This document shows, piece by piece, positions 45,184 to 55,732 of a stretch of DNA of 64,000 bases. The stretch spans positions 49,427-113,426 of the forward strand of contig JAOALB010000165.1 of the NCBI GenBank assembly GCA_025331125.1, in the 5' to 3' direction. The number at the start of each line of letters is the position of its first letter. Within the stretch, counting starts at the first letter, position 1. The position numbers and the translations under genes were made by a program. Source of the DNA: Mycogone perniciosa. Its lineage: Eukaryota > Ascomycota > Sordariomycetes > Hypocreales > Hypocreaceae. The notes beneath the pieces were generated by a model that saw only the letters and a program-made list of their open reading frames with translations, did not search any database and was not told the origin of the DNA.

Positions 45184-46009
45184 ATGCCTCGAGTTCAAAT
45201 GGAAGATGGCTCAGTTAGAGACAATCTCTCTGAGCTTCTCACTCTTTGCCCGCGCCACATCATTGTTCCTCCCAACTCACCGGAGGGTATCGGCTTTGCC
45301 ATATTCGGCCATACTCAATCCTACGAAGATTTGATGAACGGCGGAATTTCTAATTGCAAACCAGGCATTTGGAAGGCCGAGCATAGGCCCATCCCCGGAG
45401 CTGATTTCCCGGACCCGAGCATTGAGGCCTGTCTCCGATGGGTGGGCGAGCTGGACGAAAGTACGGACCTGGATTTTGGCGCCAGCTTGGAGCAGTGGAT
45501 AGCTTGGGATAAGAAACTGAAGGACAGATTTGATGCAGCCATCGAGGTGGGAAAGCTGGATGAAAATTTGGTATGGAAATTCAATGGGACTTACTACGAT
45601 GATGGTGGCCTCTTTAACACTGTTTCAATGGCATATCTCACCCGCGAGGCCGCAGAAGCCGTTCTTGCAGACAGCGTTGAGGACGAATTTGACGATGATG
45701 AATATGCTGGTTATCTCGAGATCATCAGTTTGAACGACGCAGCCACTGATCCGGACGAGATTGAACGAAATGACGGCTTCACTTTTGGAGGACTTCACTG
45801 TAAGTCTTTATTTCCATCAAAGGGATATCACCTTATTAACAAGCTCTCTAGTTGGTCAAGATGCCATTGGCGGACCGCCTGCTATTGCTGTTGCCGAGAG
45901 GGATGGCCAGGTTGTTGCCATTAAATTGTTTTCGGATGAGGATGCGGAGGAGACGGAGCGTGAGGAGGGCTTTATTTTTAATGCCCAGCCTGGTAGAATT
46001 CCTTTCTAG
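45184..46009 (+). CDS. Unrecognised acidic protein, 257 residues
   Basis: Two exons, 45184-45799 and 45852-46009, with a 52-base intron (GTAAGT...TAG); the join keeps frame. There is no signal peptide or membrane segment. The protein is acidic, with DEFDDDEYAGYLE near 175 and EDAEETEREEG near the C-terminus. Distinct blocks are LRWVGELDESTDLDFGASLE, a WDKKLKDRFDAAIEVGKLDE helix, GGPPAIAVAERDGQVVAIKL and a final FIFNAQPGRIPF. I cannot assign a family. The helical middle and acidic tail suggest a soluble cytosolic or nuclear protein. It sits intact among transposon remains, so it may be an accessory gene. Confidence 0.65.
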
Positions 46010-46478
46010 AGGGGAACGCATGGCACTGAAATGCACCGTTGAACACAAATTGATTGGCCTAGGGAGGTTATTTTATGATTTTCATCGTCCTCCTCACGGC
46101 TAATCAATCCTGACGATTTTCATAGAGCACTGCGATGAGTTCGGGTTATCTTGTGCGCTATTGTGGTGCCTGTTGATAGCTCTCATGTCTTATGGAAAAT
46201 ACTTATCAGCTGTCTGTCTATACTTCGGCCTACCGCTATAATTTCTCGTGAAGTGTGACACAACTTAGATAATGAGCTGAACTCAAACATATCCCTTCGC
46301 CAGCACTGACCAAAACTGCACATGAACAAGTATGCTTGTTCCTAAACATGAAACTCTAAATAAATCCTGATAGCTAAGCTATTTCTTTTACGTAGGAACT
46401 AAGCCATTTGGAAAGCTCATTATATCTCCGTCGCGCTACATCCCTACTCCAATATTGTTGTCCGTTTATATAAGGCAC
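46010..46478. other. Intergenic, no supported gene
   Basis: Nothing recognised. Confidence 0.4.
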
Positions 46479-46619
46479 TCATCCCTTTACTATCGAAGAC
46501 TGTTTTCTTAGTTCTGCTTCCTCATGCTTTTTGACAGGGGTATTACTAACAGTCGGTGCAGTGAGCGCGCTGCCAGTGAGGAAGGCAAGAAGAAGAATAG
46601 TCGCGTTGCGGAGTTTCAT
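46479..46619 (-). CDS. Possible 46-residue secreted peptide precursor
   Basis: A short minus-strand frame from ATG at 46619 to TGA. Residues 1-20 form a clean signal peptide (MKLRNATILLLAFLTGSALT, then AP). They are followed by a 26-residue polar stretch with a Lys-Lys pair (VSNTPVKKHEEAELRKQSS) and no cysteine. It could be a pheromone-like or processed peptide, or exon 1 of a longer secreted protein (a GTTAGT donor-like site lies inside). No clear TATA box is present upstream. Confidence 0.4.
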   Translation of the reverse strand: MKLRNATILLLAFLTGSALTAPTVSNTPVKKHEEAELRKQSSIVKG

Positions 46620-47189
46620 GTTGAGGTGAAGAAGCTTCAATGCTCAGGGATAACAAGATTGAAGACCGTAGTTAAGGTTTTGGGGTATTGGAGATCTAGA
46701 GAAGGGAGTAAGACAGCCTAGGAGAACTCAAGTAATAGATATGATAGTGTATACCAGTCAAGAGACGGCAAGTGACTATATTGAGCTCTAACTTTGCCCA
46801 TGAATAACAGCGAGAAGTTATTTGTATATCAATAACCTTCCTAGTCACATAATCTAATGTAAGGGAGTTGGCTCCCTTGCATCGTCCCTTCAACTCCTTA
46901 GGTTTCTAACCAAAAGAGAGAATTACTAAAAAGGATTGAAGGAAGACTAGTTATTCCTTTAGCTACACAATAAAGACGTTATTAACTACTGATAGATACT
47001 GTCGAATGAGGTCAATCTAGTTGTTGGAATGATTAGAAACTAGATGGGCAAGGGAGTAAGAAATCTTATGTGAGGTGAAAAAGCATACGTTCTCTATCTA
47101 TAATAAAAGAATATTATAATTATCAACTCTGAACTTCCGGGTATTAAATATAATCGCCTTCTTACCCTGTTGCGTTATTATGGGGAATG
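46620..47189. other. Intergenic, no supported gene
   Basis: AT-rich, with nothing recognised up to the solo LTR. Confidence 0.4.
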
Positions 47190-47432
47190 TGTCAGAAACT
47201 GGGGACGACCAGAAGAGAGTGAGAGAGTCTGGGAGGGAGCCTAGCCGTAGAGTAGAAGGTGAGTCGCGAGCAAGAAGTAGAAAGGTGACTGTATTGATTT
47301 CTGCCCTCCCTTCCTACGAGGTCCAAGGTTCTCTATATATATACGCCTTCCTGGGGTCACGTGGCTCCGTGAAAAAGGGGAGGGGGGCTGGCTCCCTTTG
47401 TTATCCCTTCTAGTCTCTCTGGACCCCTGACA
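47190..47432 (+). mobile_element. Solo LTR, copy 1
   Basis: A 243-base element starting TGTCAGAAACTGGGG and ending GGACCCCTGACA (TG...CA ends with short inverted termini). It is flanked by a 4-base direct repeat AATG on both sides (47186-47189 and 47433-47436). It contains a TATATATATA box near 47332. The same sequence occurs inverted at 59355-59595. No internal retrotransposon sequence is adjacent, so it is a solo LTR. The open frame across it is incidental. Confidence 0.75.
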
Positions 47433-48111
47433 AATGTATGATATACTAGATGACTCTCTATAAGGATGCTGATGGAGAATTATAAGAAGTGAACCGTCCT
47501 AATGATAGCACATGAACGGGTGAAACGTCCCATTTATTGTTAAACCGATGTACCAGACCCACAAAAGTGAGCTGTACACCTCAACAATTGTACCCGATAG
47601 CGCAGGTTATATCGCGTGTGACATTTCCGTCTGGATCGTCAGAATCCCTCATGAATTTATTCATCATATTCATTTCATCTAAGCTACACCTACAGTCTGA
47701 AAATAACATAAATCACGAAAATAAGCGCTTTGTCCTCCCGTCTTTCGACCATCAGGGGTGGCAAGTCGGACTAGCTTAGGTAATCTTACTACTTCCTTTT
47801 TATCGAATCGATATACAGTAACACTCAGGTATAGCTCATTGAAAGTCCTTAAGGGCCGGTACATAATAGTGTTTTATCTTACTCACTACATCTATCTCAT
47901 AAAGCTATCGATTAGGACAACATCATTGTGCCTTACAGAGGATTACCACTCAATTGACTCGTTTTAACGTATAAGAAGTTAACCATGAAACGTATTGCAG
48001 ACTAAATAGTATGCCATAACTAGTGTAAGGAGCTCAGTGAGCAGATAAAGTGACCCTTGGCTTACTAGGTGGCCATTAGCCCCTTCCGCTATCTAAAATC
48101 CTATGAATTAT
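47433..48111. other. Intergenic, no supported gene
   Basis: Nothing recognised between the solo LTR and MITE copy 2. Confidence 0.4.
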
Positions 48112-48498
48112 GAGTAATGCTATTCACACAGATAGAAATTGTTATTCGCGCAGATGGTCTAGGCACCACCCGCAAATATCTCCCTGCAGCTCCTTACACC
48201 AACCATATAAGTGAAACACTCCACCAATAGGTAGCTACAACAACACATTAAATCACAGTTCTATCTCCCTAAGCCGACTTTTTTTCCAGCTGTGGTCGGC
48301 AAAATTTCATAAAACGCTTCTTCGATCCCTAAGTCGCCCTCACGCTCTCTCCCTGTGACTGATGTATTGGTTATACTTGTTGTATCTGCTGCGTAATAGT
48401 ATCAAACTTATCTCCGCTGCTGCTGCTATTAGAGATTTTTGGTAGCGCATGGACAGTCTATGCCAATAGTAACTTTATGTGTGCGAATAGCATTACTC
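48112..48498. mobile_element. hAT-type MITE, copy 2
   Basis: A 387-base non-coding element. Ends are GAGTAATGCTATTCACACA and TGTGCGAATAGCATTACTC, a 19-base inverted repeat with one mismatch. It is flanked by an 8-base duplication, TGAATTAT on the left and TGAACTAT on the right (7 of 8 match), which points to the hAT superfamily. It is the better preserved of the two copies. Confidence 0.8.
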
Positions 48499-49564
48499 TG
48501 AACTATTAGTACTAATACCATGTTTCTCAAAAGTCAATCTCTTGCTACCGCATTGCTTTGTTTCTTATTTCTATTTCCATATATCCCTACCGGTCGTAAT
48601 AAAAATACTCCCTAACTGTTTCACCCTTTGGTAATTTCCTACTCATAAAAGCTGTGATTATATCTGCTAAATAAAATTAATAACAGTGATCCATAATTTG
48701 ACCCAAAAAAAGCCGAAATACTTGATACTATGACTACTGGGCAATTTCTTAGTCAAGTCAGGTAAACACCGCTAAACAGGGGTAAAGTACGAGAATGTGG
48801 AACATTCACGGAATAGAGTAGACTTATATATTACTGCGAATCAAGGTCTTACTACACCACCGCCCTCATTGCGGGCCTACGCCCTTATACCAACCACCTT
48901 GATTCCCTGCCCGCAATTTCGCATTCCTGTTATACCGACTATTTGTGTCTTTGTAACGGAACACAATGAGCGAGGTATGGGTTCTGGGTTACTGTCCCGA
49001 AGGCCGCACAAGGCAGGCACATATGGTGGGCCTACAATGCGCGCTTCTCCCGGGAAAGGTAAACAAAGAAATGAGACTAGATAGCATGGCCTCCTCACTG
49101 GTGATGACGACTACTGTTTTGAAGATCGTCAATTTCGCTCACAGTTTCAGTGTTTGTATCACAAAGTACAATATCATCCCCTTTATCCCCGTCGTTTAAC
49201 CACATCTTTTACTAGACTGCCTTGGAGCCCAAAAAGATCCATGACACAGATCGGCCCGAATGCCTTGCAGGCCAAGCCGTAGGTCCTTCTTCAACCACCT
49301 TGCGAGTAGAGAACGCGGAATCCAAGTAGATGTAGGGGGAGTTTAGAGTCAATTTGAAGTGGAGTCGTATAGAATGTTCAGATAATACGTTAGTGACCGT
49401 AAGGAGGATCAATCCCAAACACACAAGACAAGAACCAGAGCAAACTAAAAACACCTAGGACGAGATGCTTCAGGCCTGCATACAGCCTGATATAAATTCC
49501 CATCATGGCCAAGCCATACTTTTCACACAAAAATTTCTCCCCATCAATCGTCCAGTACAAAATT
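48499..49564. other. Intergenic, no supported gene
   Basis: Short frames at 48797-49199 and 49212-49454 lack ATG starts or domain signals. Confidence 0.4.
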
Positions 49565-49795
49565 TCGGTAGAGTCTGAGTGTCTGCTGGAATTTGCTCAA
49601 TTTGCCTCATTTCCTCCCGAAGCAAGCTCTCTGCGTCGTTATACTTACCTCTCTAGAACCCACAATACCCAATAGCGCCAGCCAATTTCTCCCAACTCTG
49701 GATGTTATTTTCACTGGGCTTCTGTTGAATGATGGGCTCAGCAAGAGGACCAAAGTTCTCATATTCATTGCAAGTCTTATAGTCGCCGTTTGACT
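49565..49795 (-). pseudogene. Possible TPR-repeat fragment
   Basis: On the minus strand, a segment containing CNEYENFGPLAEPIIQQKPS and WEKLAGAIGYCGF is followed by an in-frame stop and then GKYNDAESLLREEMRQIEQI. This matches the tetratricopeptide pattern G-x-Y-x-x-A-E-x-L-x-R-E of fungal NOD-like or kinesin-light-chain-like proteins. It is short and broken, so the call is tentative. Confidence 0.3.
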
Positions 49796-52700
49796 AGACG
49801 CGGAATATCACCTCCAGAAGCTTGCCCTTCCAAACCTGCACCTCACTAGTTTATAAAAGTCGGATATTCATGTATTCTCAAGAGAATGCATTTCTACCGT
49901 TCTCTCCTCCGTCGCTATCATCATCGAGCGTTTGGGAATTACATTATTAGACAAATAGCCAAGTATATATATTCATGGCCGCGGCCAACTACCATACTCG
50001 AGGAAGTATAATAGAAGATCCCTGGTGTAAGATCAGCTGGCAGGAATCACTACAAGGGCAGATTCTGTAAGGCTGGAGGTTTGTTGTAAGAGTTAGGAAG
50101 TGGGGTTAAACTTTTTAGAAAATCCATCAAGTCTGTCTGGTCTCAGTAGTCCGTTCGCAAAACGCATCACTGGCATTTCGAGGTGTTTCTAGGCCAGCTG
50201 CTGGAAGAAATAACACGATTCAGGTAGCTCTTCTTCACACTACAAGTTCAATGTTATAGGTTATGTAAATCAATAAACAATAAACATTTAACTTGGATAT
50301 TTAGGGTAGCTATATAAAGTAATATTAGAATACTTATATTCTAAAACATTAATGGCTATTATTCTAGCGTTACATTTATTATTCTGAATATCTTGATTGG
50401 TATTCAATTAGCTCAGGGATCCGAGGGATCCGAAGCATCAAAGCTTATAGCCCAAGAACTTAATTTAGTAGGAGTGGAAGTGTTAGAGTACATGAAGCAT
50501 AGCTGTTGAGTGATAGAATGGATCCACTTTTGCCAGTTTAACAGGAAGTCGCTTAGACTATAAGTACTGCGGATATAGGGGATAAGACTTGGATTGAACT
50601 AAAACCAAACACAATCCAAGCTAGGTCAATTTAAGTCAAACAATTCACTTTCAGGGTTAACCTAACTGATTCAATGTACATTCTTTATCAGATTATAAGC
50701 CCTATCAGTTACGTTAACCTCTTTTAGGAGTTTTTATACGAAGTGCCTCCATTTCCCTTAATTACGTAAAAAGGATACTGTATCGTTCGGGGTATGTTCA
50801 ATAGCTAGTCTATATTCTCACTTTATTTAATCTAATTCAAGCTGAACCCCCTAGCTTGCAAGCTTGAATTAGGGCCAGTCAGATTGAATTTTGTTTAGCG
50901 TTGGATTCGGCCTCCTTCCGGTCAGTGAAAAGTCGGCATTTCTTTATTTGACTTGCCGACTGCTCTGTTGTCCAGATACCTGGCAATAGATATTTGCGAG
51001 CTTCTTTGATTCATAAGTAATGGCCACAAATCAATTGCTGTGCTAAAATCTGCCGTATCAGGTCTATGTCTTTAATCATCTAGCTCTTGTGTCATATCAT
51101 AGACCCGTACGTTTCCAATAGCGGTTAACTTGATACATTGATATTACAAGGTATCATCGGTCGTCAGCCATGAGATACAACAGGCCGATCATTTTTCGTT
51201 GTTGTCTTCTTGAAACAACCCCCCCGCCCCATAGTCGCCATTGCCAAATCAAAAACTCGAATTACTATGTGGCTGCCACCTGATAGCCATTCTTTTAGGT
51301 AGGATATTGATTTGAGTATGGATTCGCTGGGGCAAACTCAGCTTAGTGGCAAGACCCGATAGGCCTTCTTGAAATGCAGACACGAACCCGGATATAGCTA
51401 GAACACAGGTGTTGGACTAAGTCTCGGACCTTATGTGAGTAGCCGGCGGCGATTCGCGAATTGCTTGGCTATTATTGGTGTATAAATCGCCAAAAAGGTA
51501 ATAATGCTACCTACCTGTATACAACCATCCTAGTAGATTGCTGGATTAGGAATATTGGAAAATATTAGCTTGACTAGGTGGGGACTTCGTAATCCGTCTA
51601 TCAGGGTTCAGCTACTCCTTGCACACTTCTAAACCAGGATCTGCCACTAATACTCCGTCCAGCTCAACTGATCTGCCTGTTTCTTTGACCCCAGTGACCC
51701 TGCTCCGTGCTCGTACTCATTTAAGGAATAGTGGCCACAGTTTAACGACTCTATTGCGATTATTTTACACGCTGTGATAATTGTTAATTTCCAAAGCCAC
51801 ATTTGTATTCCTCTGACTCTTCTTTACGAGGTCCCCGGGTAAGTGGTCTCGGCGGGGCTGGTACCGGCAGGGCCCGAGATCTGAACTGAGTTGTCAACCG
51901 TCCAGTGCACGGAGGAAAATCCGTTATAAACGCCCATCAAGGTACAAAGGCACCCTTGCTAGGCCCTTGTCCAGGGCCCTTGCTGGTACCAGCCCTACCG
52001 GGAGTATTTGCGCTTGCAACCTCGTATTTAATCACTATTTCGTTTGAAATAGGGTTCAATGCTACGTGAAGCGCCATAAAAAGGCCCAGAAAAATCACAA
52101 GTCGTTGGATCACCCTATTTTCTTATATGAAGTGAGCAATGGCAATTTGAAGAACACAGCCTCAATATTAGACGTATGCATATCCAAATCGACTCCACTT
52201 CCAATTGGTGGGGACTATCGCTAGAGTCTGACAACCGACTCATCGTGGGGCTAGGCTGCCGGAATCTAGTTTCAGGGGACCCGGAGACTTCTTTCTTTTG
52301 CCTTAGAGCAGTCTACTATTAGTTTGTATATCGTATTCGTAATACATAGCCGGATCAAGTAGTGGTGTTCTGTTTGTACAAGTATAATTGTGTAAGGAGT
52401 ATACCGCCATACAAAACAGTATATAAAGACACTTGAAATATAAAAAACTTAACTTTAATATCTCTTAATACAGAAGCCAGAATAATAGCAACAGAAGAGT
52501 AGGTGAGGAGATACTTTGAGAAACTAATACAGCTTTTTTGATAGCAAGAAATGTAGTTATTTTAAGGGTCCCTGAACTTTTTAGAAATGTATATATCTGT
52601 ATACTCATATTTAGTAGAAAAGAACCAAGGATACATGTATTTCTTTTATACTGCTACTTCTGGCGTTTGTACCCAGGCCAATTTGTAATTGTTTAGGGTA

Positions 52701-52951
52701 CTGCTTACACTAAATGCATACTTGATAATCCCGTACTGTAGTTCCAGCAGCGAGGCATTCGGTCCGAACATATGTGCCTACTACACTGTGTTCGACAAGC
52801 GAACCTGTTGAGCGTTCTTTACGCTCCATTGGTAGTTTAGCCCATTGATCCTCAAGTACTCTGTACCGTTCGATTGATTGCTAGGGTAGAGTATGTACCT
52901 TTACAATGTCTTACTATCAAAGTTACATACAGCCGGAGACTCTTTTCCAGC
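49796..52951. other. 3.1 kb without genes, AT-rich
   Basis: No reading frame of note on either strand. Only an imperfect inverted repeat at 51854-51996 and an AT-rich patch near 50240-50400 stand out. It may be decayed transposon sequence, but I can see no specific family signature. Confidence 0.5.
51854..51996. repeat. Imperfect inverted repeat
   Basis: GGGGCTGGTACCGGCAGGGC (51854) pairs with GCCCTTGCTGGTACCAGCCC (51976) across about 98 bases, with a few mismatches. It is possibly a small foldback element or a hairpin in a transcript. Confidence 0.45.
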
Positions 52952-52959
52952 TATATAAA
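52952..52959 (+). promoter_or_regulatory. TATA box of the gene at 53075
   Basis: TATATAAA lies 123 bases upstream of the ATG, with a CT-rich leader. Confidence 0.6.
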
Positions 52960-53074
52960 GGAGTAGTTCCCTCTCGTTCTTCTTCCTTAACCATCAACCC
53001 TCATACACCATACTATTCAATCTCTTCCACTCTATTCAGCCCACCAATTCTCTCTATATCAAACGATTGCAACA

Positions 53075-53496
53075 ATGTTGTTCAAATATTTGCCCATCAT
53101 TGCGACTCTTGTCATGGCCAGTACGTTACACTTTTATCGTCTACATTTTCTCACTGACCTTTATTAGTGCCACACGACTCTGATCAGTCTGTGAGCATTG
53201 TTCAACGTGGAGGCTCCCATAGTGCCGACTTCTATGACGGCGAAAATTGCTCTGGAGATACCGTTGCTCTTGAGATTGACTTTGGGTGCGACACTCGTTG
53301 CCATCAGCTTAGTGGGCCGTCTTTTAGTGTCCTGCTTAAGCAAGATAAAACCAGTAGGCCGAATCCTACTGCGGACATATTTTCTGATGGCAACTGTCGA
53401 ACCAAGATTAAACATGCCGGAATCTTTTCAACTGAGCATAGTGGATGCACCACGTTTTCTCAGGCTGGAAGCTATAAGGTCTATAACAATTGTTGA
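53075..53496 (+). CDS. Secreted cysteine-containing protein, two exons
   Basis: Exons 53075-53120 and 53168-53496 with a 47-base intron (GTACGT...TAG) give 124 residues. Exon 1 encodes most of the signal peptide (MLFKYLPIIATLVMA), and the junction forms the next Met codon. The mature part begins MPHDSDQS and has seven cysteines: GENC, FGC, TRC, GNC, GC and the C-terminal NNC. FYDGENCSGDTV and IFSDGNCRTKIK look like two copies of a beta-hairpin unit (Y/F-x-D-G-x-N-C), reminiscent of gamma-crystallin-like or killer-toxin-like small beta folds. Function is unknown; it is a candidate effector. Confidence 0.75.
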
Positions 53497-55074
53497 TAGC
53501 TTCGCCCAGTGCGACACTCGAGGCAGGCTTACATTTGGTAATAGACCTATAGCCGGATTTGTCAGGATAATAACTCTCTCCTCCATTTCTACATTCAACT
53601 TTAGTTTCACAATTTGTTTCCTTAGTCACTCGTTATGTATTTAAATAACTGCTTTTTTTCACTTATTCGGCAACAGCAGAGTGGCCATCAATTTGATTCT
53701 TAGCTATCTATGCACTGGTACACCATTGTCGTATAAATAATACAAATCCATTTATATCATTTATAGATTAAGATGTTAGATAACATAGGAATCCTATGGT
53801 CGGAAAACTTTGCTTATTGATATATGAGAAATTGCACAGTCGATCTCTGTCAAGTGCCTTAGTTCATCTGAAGATTGTGTCATGATTTCTAGGCACTGTA
53901 AATTAGCTAGCCTGCCGAGGATTGGAAATGCAGCCAGACAGGTTATCTAACCCCCTGCAGCTTATCGTATACTACTACTAGTACCACATACGTAGCCATA
54001 CCGAGGATGTAGTCGTGTTCTACAACGGAGTTACATTCGAACATATTCGTCCGTCATTGAGACAACTCCACCCTCAAATTTACTCCCAAATTTCCCCTGT
54101 CTCTGCTCCTATTTCAGTGTCCTCTGCTCGTAAAGCGGTCAAACTAGATGCCACTTGGCAACCCCTGAAAGGCTTCCAGGTTCTTGGAAAACTCGAGTCG
54201 ATCCATGTCACCATAGTCAACATATTAGCACCTAGTATGGTCATTCGATGGGGGCAGAGGAGATTACATTATACTGGGCGATATACACATTCAAATTGCG
54301 GGCAACATCAACGATCCTCAAAGCAGAAGTCTTCATTACGGGCGAGGAGGCCACGTTGATGATCTAGATACCTTTCTTTGTTCAACCTCTCGTTGACTGA
54401 ATGCACATTAAGCCTGCCTTGCGTGCCTCGTTAGCCCGTCTTGTCGATCCTTCCTGTCGATCCTTCCTGTGGTCTTGGGTAGGCCCTCCGGTGACAGTGG
54501 CTTAGGACCCACATATCGGCAATACTCTGCCTAGCCATCAGCATAAAGTAATGTTGTATTGGAAATAGGACCTGTCGCTAAGCTTGGATTGCAAAATTGT
54601 GGGCATGCCACTGAGGCGGCTTACATTCGATATACGAAGTACGCCCCACAAAGTGTTCAAAGTGGAACATGGAACGGAGTACTTCTTCTACTATCTCTCC
54701 GCTCCGGACAAGGCAGATAGGAGAACATTGACTTTAGTGCAAAACGAAGGAGAGTTAAGATATATATTTGATCAATAAAAGATTAATACCTCTAAGTATA
54801 GCCATTAAGTAGTAGTTTGATTTATGTTGTTACAGACCCATAAGCAGGGATCCCCCAAACCTACAATATGGTCGTAGAAACGACCGAACAAGTCTATCAT
54901 TGCGCTCTATAATGCTTGTGGGGTATAGGCCGTACACATCACTGATGGTAAGCACTTGTTTGCTCAGTGTATATGTTGCTTACTGAAGGTAGGTGCTAGT
55001 AATATATGAAATAAGCACTATTGATATATAGATACATGTTACCAATAAAAGCAAATACATGCATTTCTACATAG
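53497..55074. other. Intergenic, possible relic frames
   Basis: Frames at 54015-54359 and 54584-54778 have no convincing start or domain. A stretch near 54264 (frame-shifted relative to the 54015 frame) reads GDIHIQIAGNINDPQSRSLH and could be a relic. Nothing is firmly supported. Confidence 0.4.
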
Positions 55075-55083
55075 TATATATAA
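55075..55083 (+). promoter_or_regulatory. TATA box of the gene at 55199
   Basis: TATATATAA lies 124 bases upstream of the ATG. Confidence 0.6.
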
Positions 55084-55198
55084 TGTCTCTCTATCCCATC
55101 AAGTTCAAGTTTCCTTCTTCAATCGACTTCATTACACAAGCTACATTTCTCAATTACTCACACCATCTCACCACGCAGCTCTTTCGCTCCTTCTCATC

Positions 55199-55732
55199 AT
55201 GAAGCTGCTCACAACCTCATCTCTTCTACTGTTCACTCAGTTGATCAGTCAGGTTACAAGTCAGCCAGACCATGTATGTTAACGACTCCCTTTTAATTTT
55301 TGACTGAAGGATTTGTACTGACATGCTTAGAAACCTCCCCACCTCGTCGACCTAGTCCACAGCCTAGATATTGGCGACTCTGACTTTTTTGACATCGGTC
55401 GTGATGGAGTCTTGCGAGGCTTCACTAAAGACCTGGAGGTTAAGAAGGCTGTGCGGCTCAATTCAACCCAGATCCAGCAGTTTCTGGCCATGCCACAATA
55501 CAACTTAACGGAAAGCTATTTTGTGTTTAATTCCTCGGATGTCCCTGAGGATCAGTTGTTTCATCCTAAGGCTGAGATACTCGCCGATGCCCTGGAAATC
55601 CGTGACGGCCAGGCTGCGCCTGTACTCAATGCTAGGGCTACTAGTATCGTCTGCGGGCTCAGACAATGCACCGTCTCTGCAAGCTGCCGGGCCATCAATT
55701 GTTATAGTTGCCTCAAGAAGTTCTGCTTCTGA
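55199..55732 (+). CDS. Secreted protein with short Cys-rich C-terminus
   Basis: Exons 55199-55273 and 55331-55732 with a 57-base intron (GTATGT...TAG, phase 0) give 158 residues. The signal peptide covers about 1-22 (MKLLTTSSLLLFTQLISQVT). Residues 25-125 lack cysteine and are acidic/amphipathic (LVDLVHSLDIGDSDFFDIGR near the start). The last 30 residues carry six cysteines: CGLRQC, SC, NCYSC and KKFC, ending KKFCF. This resembles a prepropeptide with a cysteine-stabilised C-terminal peptide released after processing, but no dibasic site is visible directly before it. The segment VLNARATS could be the processing region. Function is unknown. Confidence 0.75.

Noticed and set aside
47180..47413. 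77-codon frame starting near 47180
   Set aside because: It lies within the solo LTR and begins before its edge, so it is incidental.
48797..49199. Overlapping frames on both strands
   Set aside because: No domain or signal was found; adjacent stops and lack of intron borders argue against a gene.
49212..49454. Hydrophobic-start minus frame that resembles a signal peptide
   Set aside because: It begins with GTG, has no ATG in a useful position and no clear mature domain.
49796..52951. CRISPR-like or other regular spacing in the gene desert
   Set aside because: I looked for evenly spaced repeats and found none, and the organism is a fungus.
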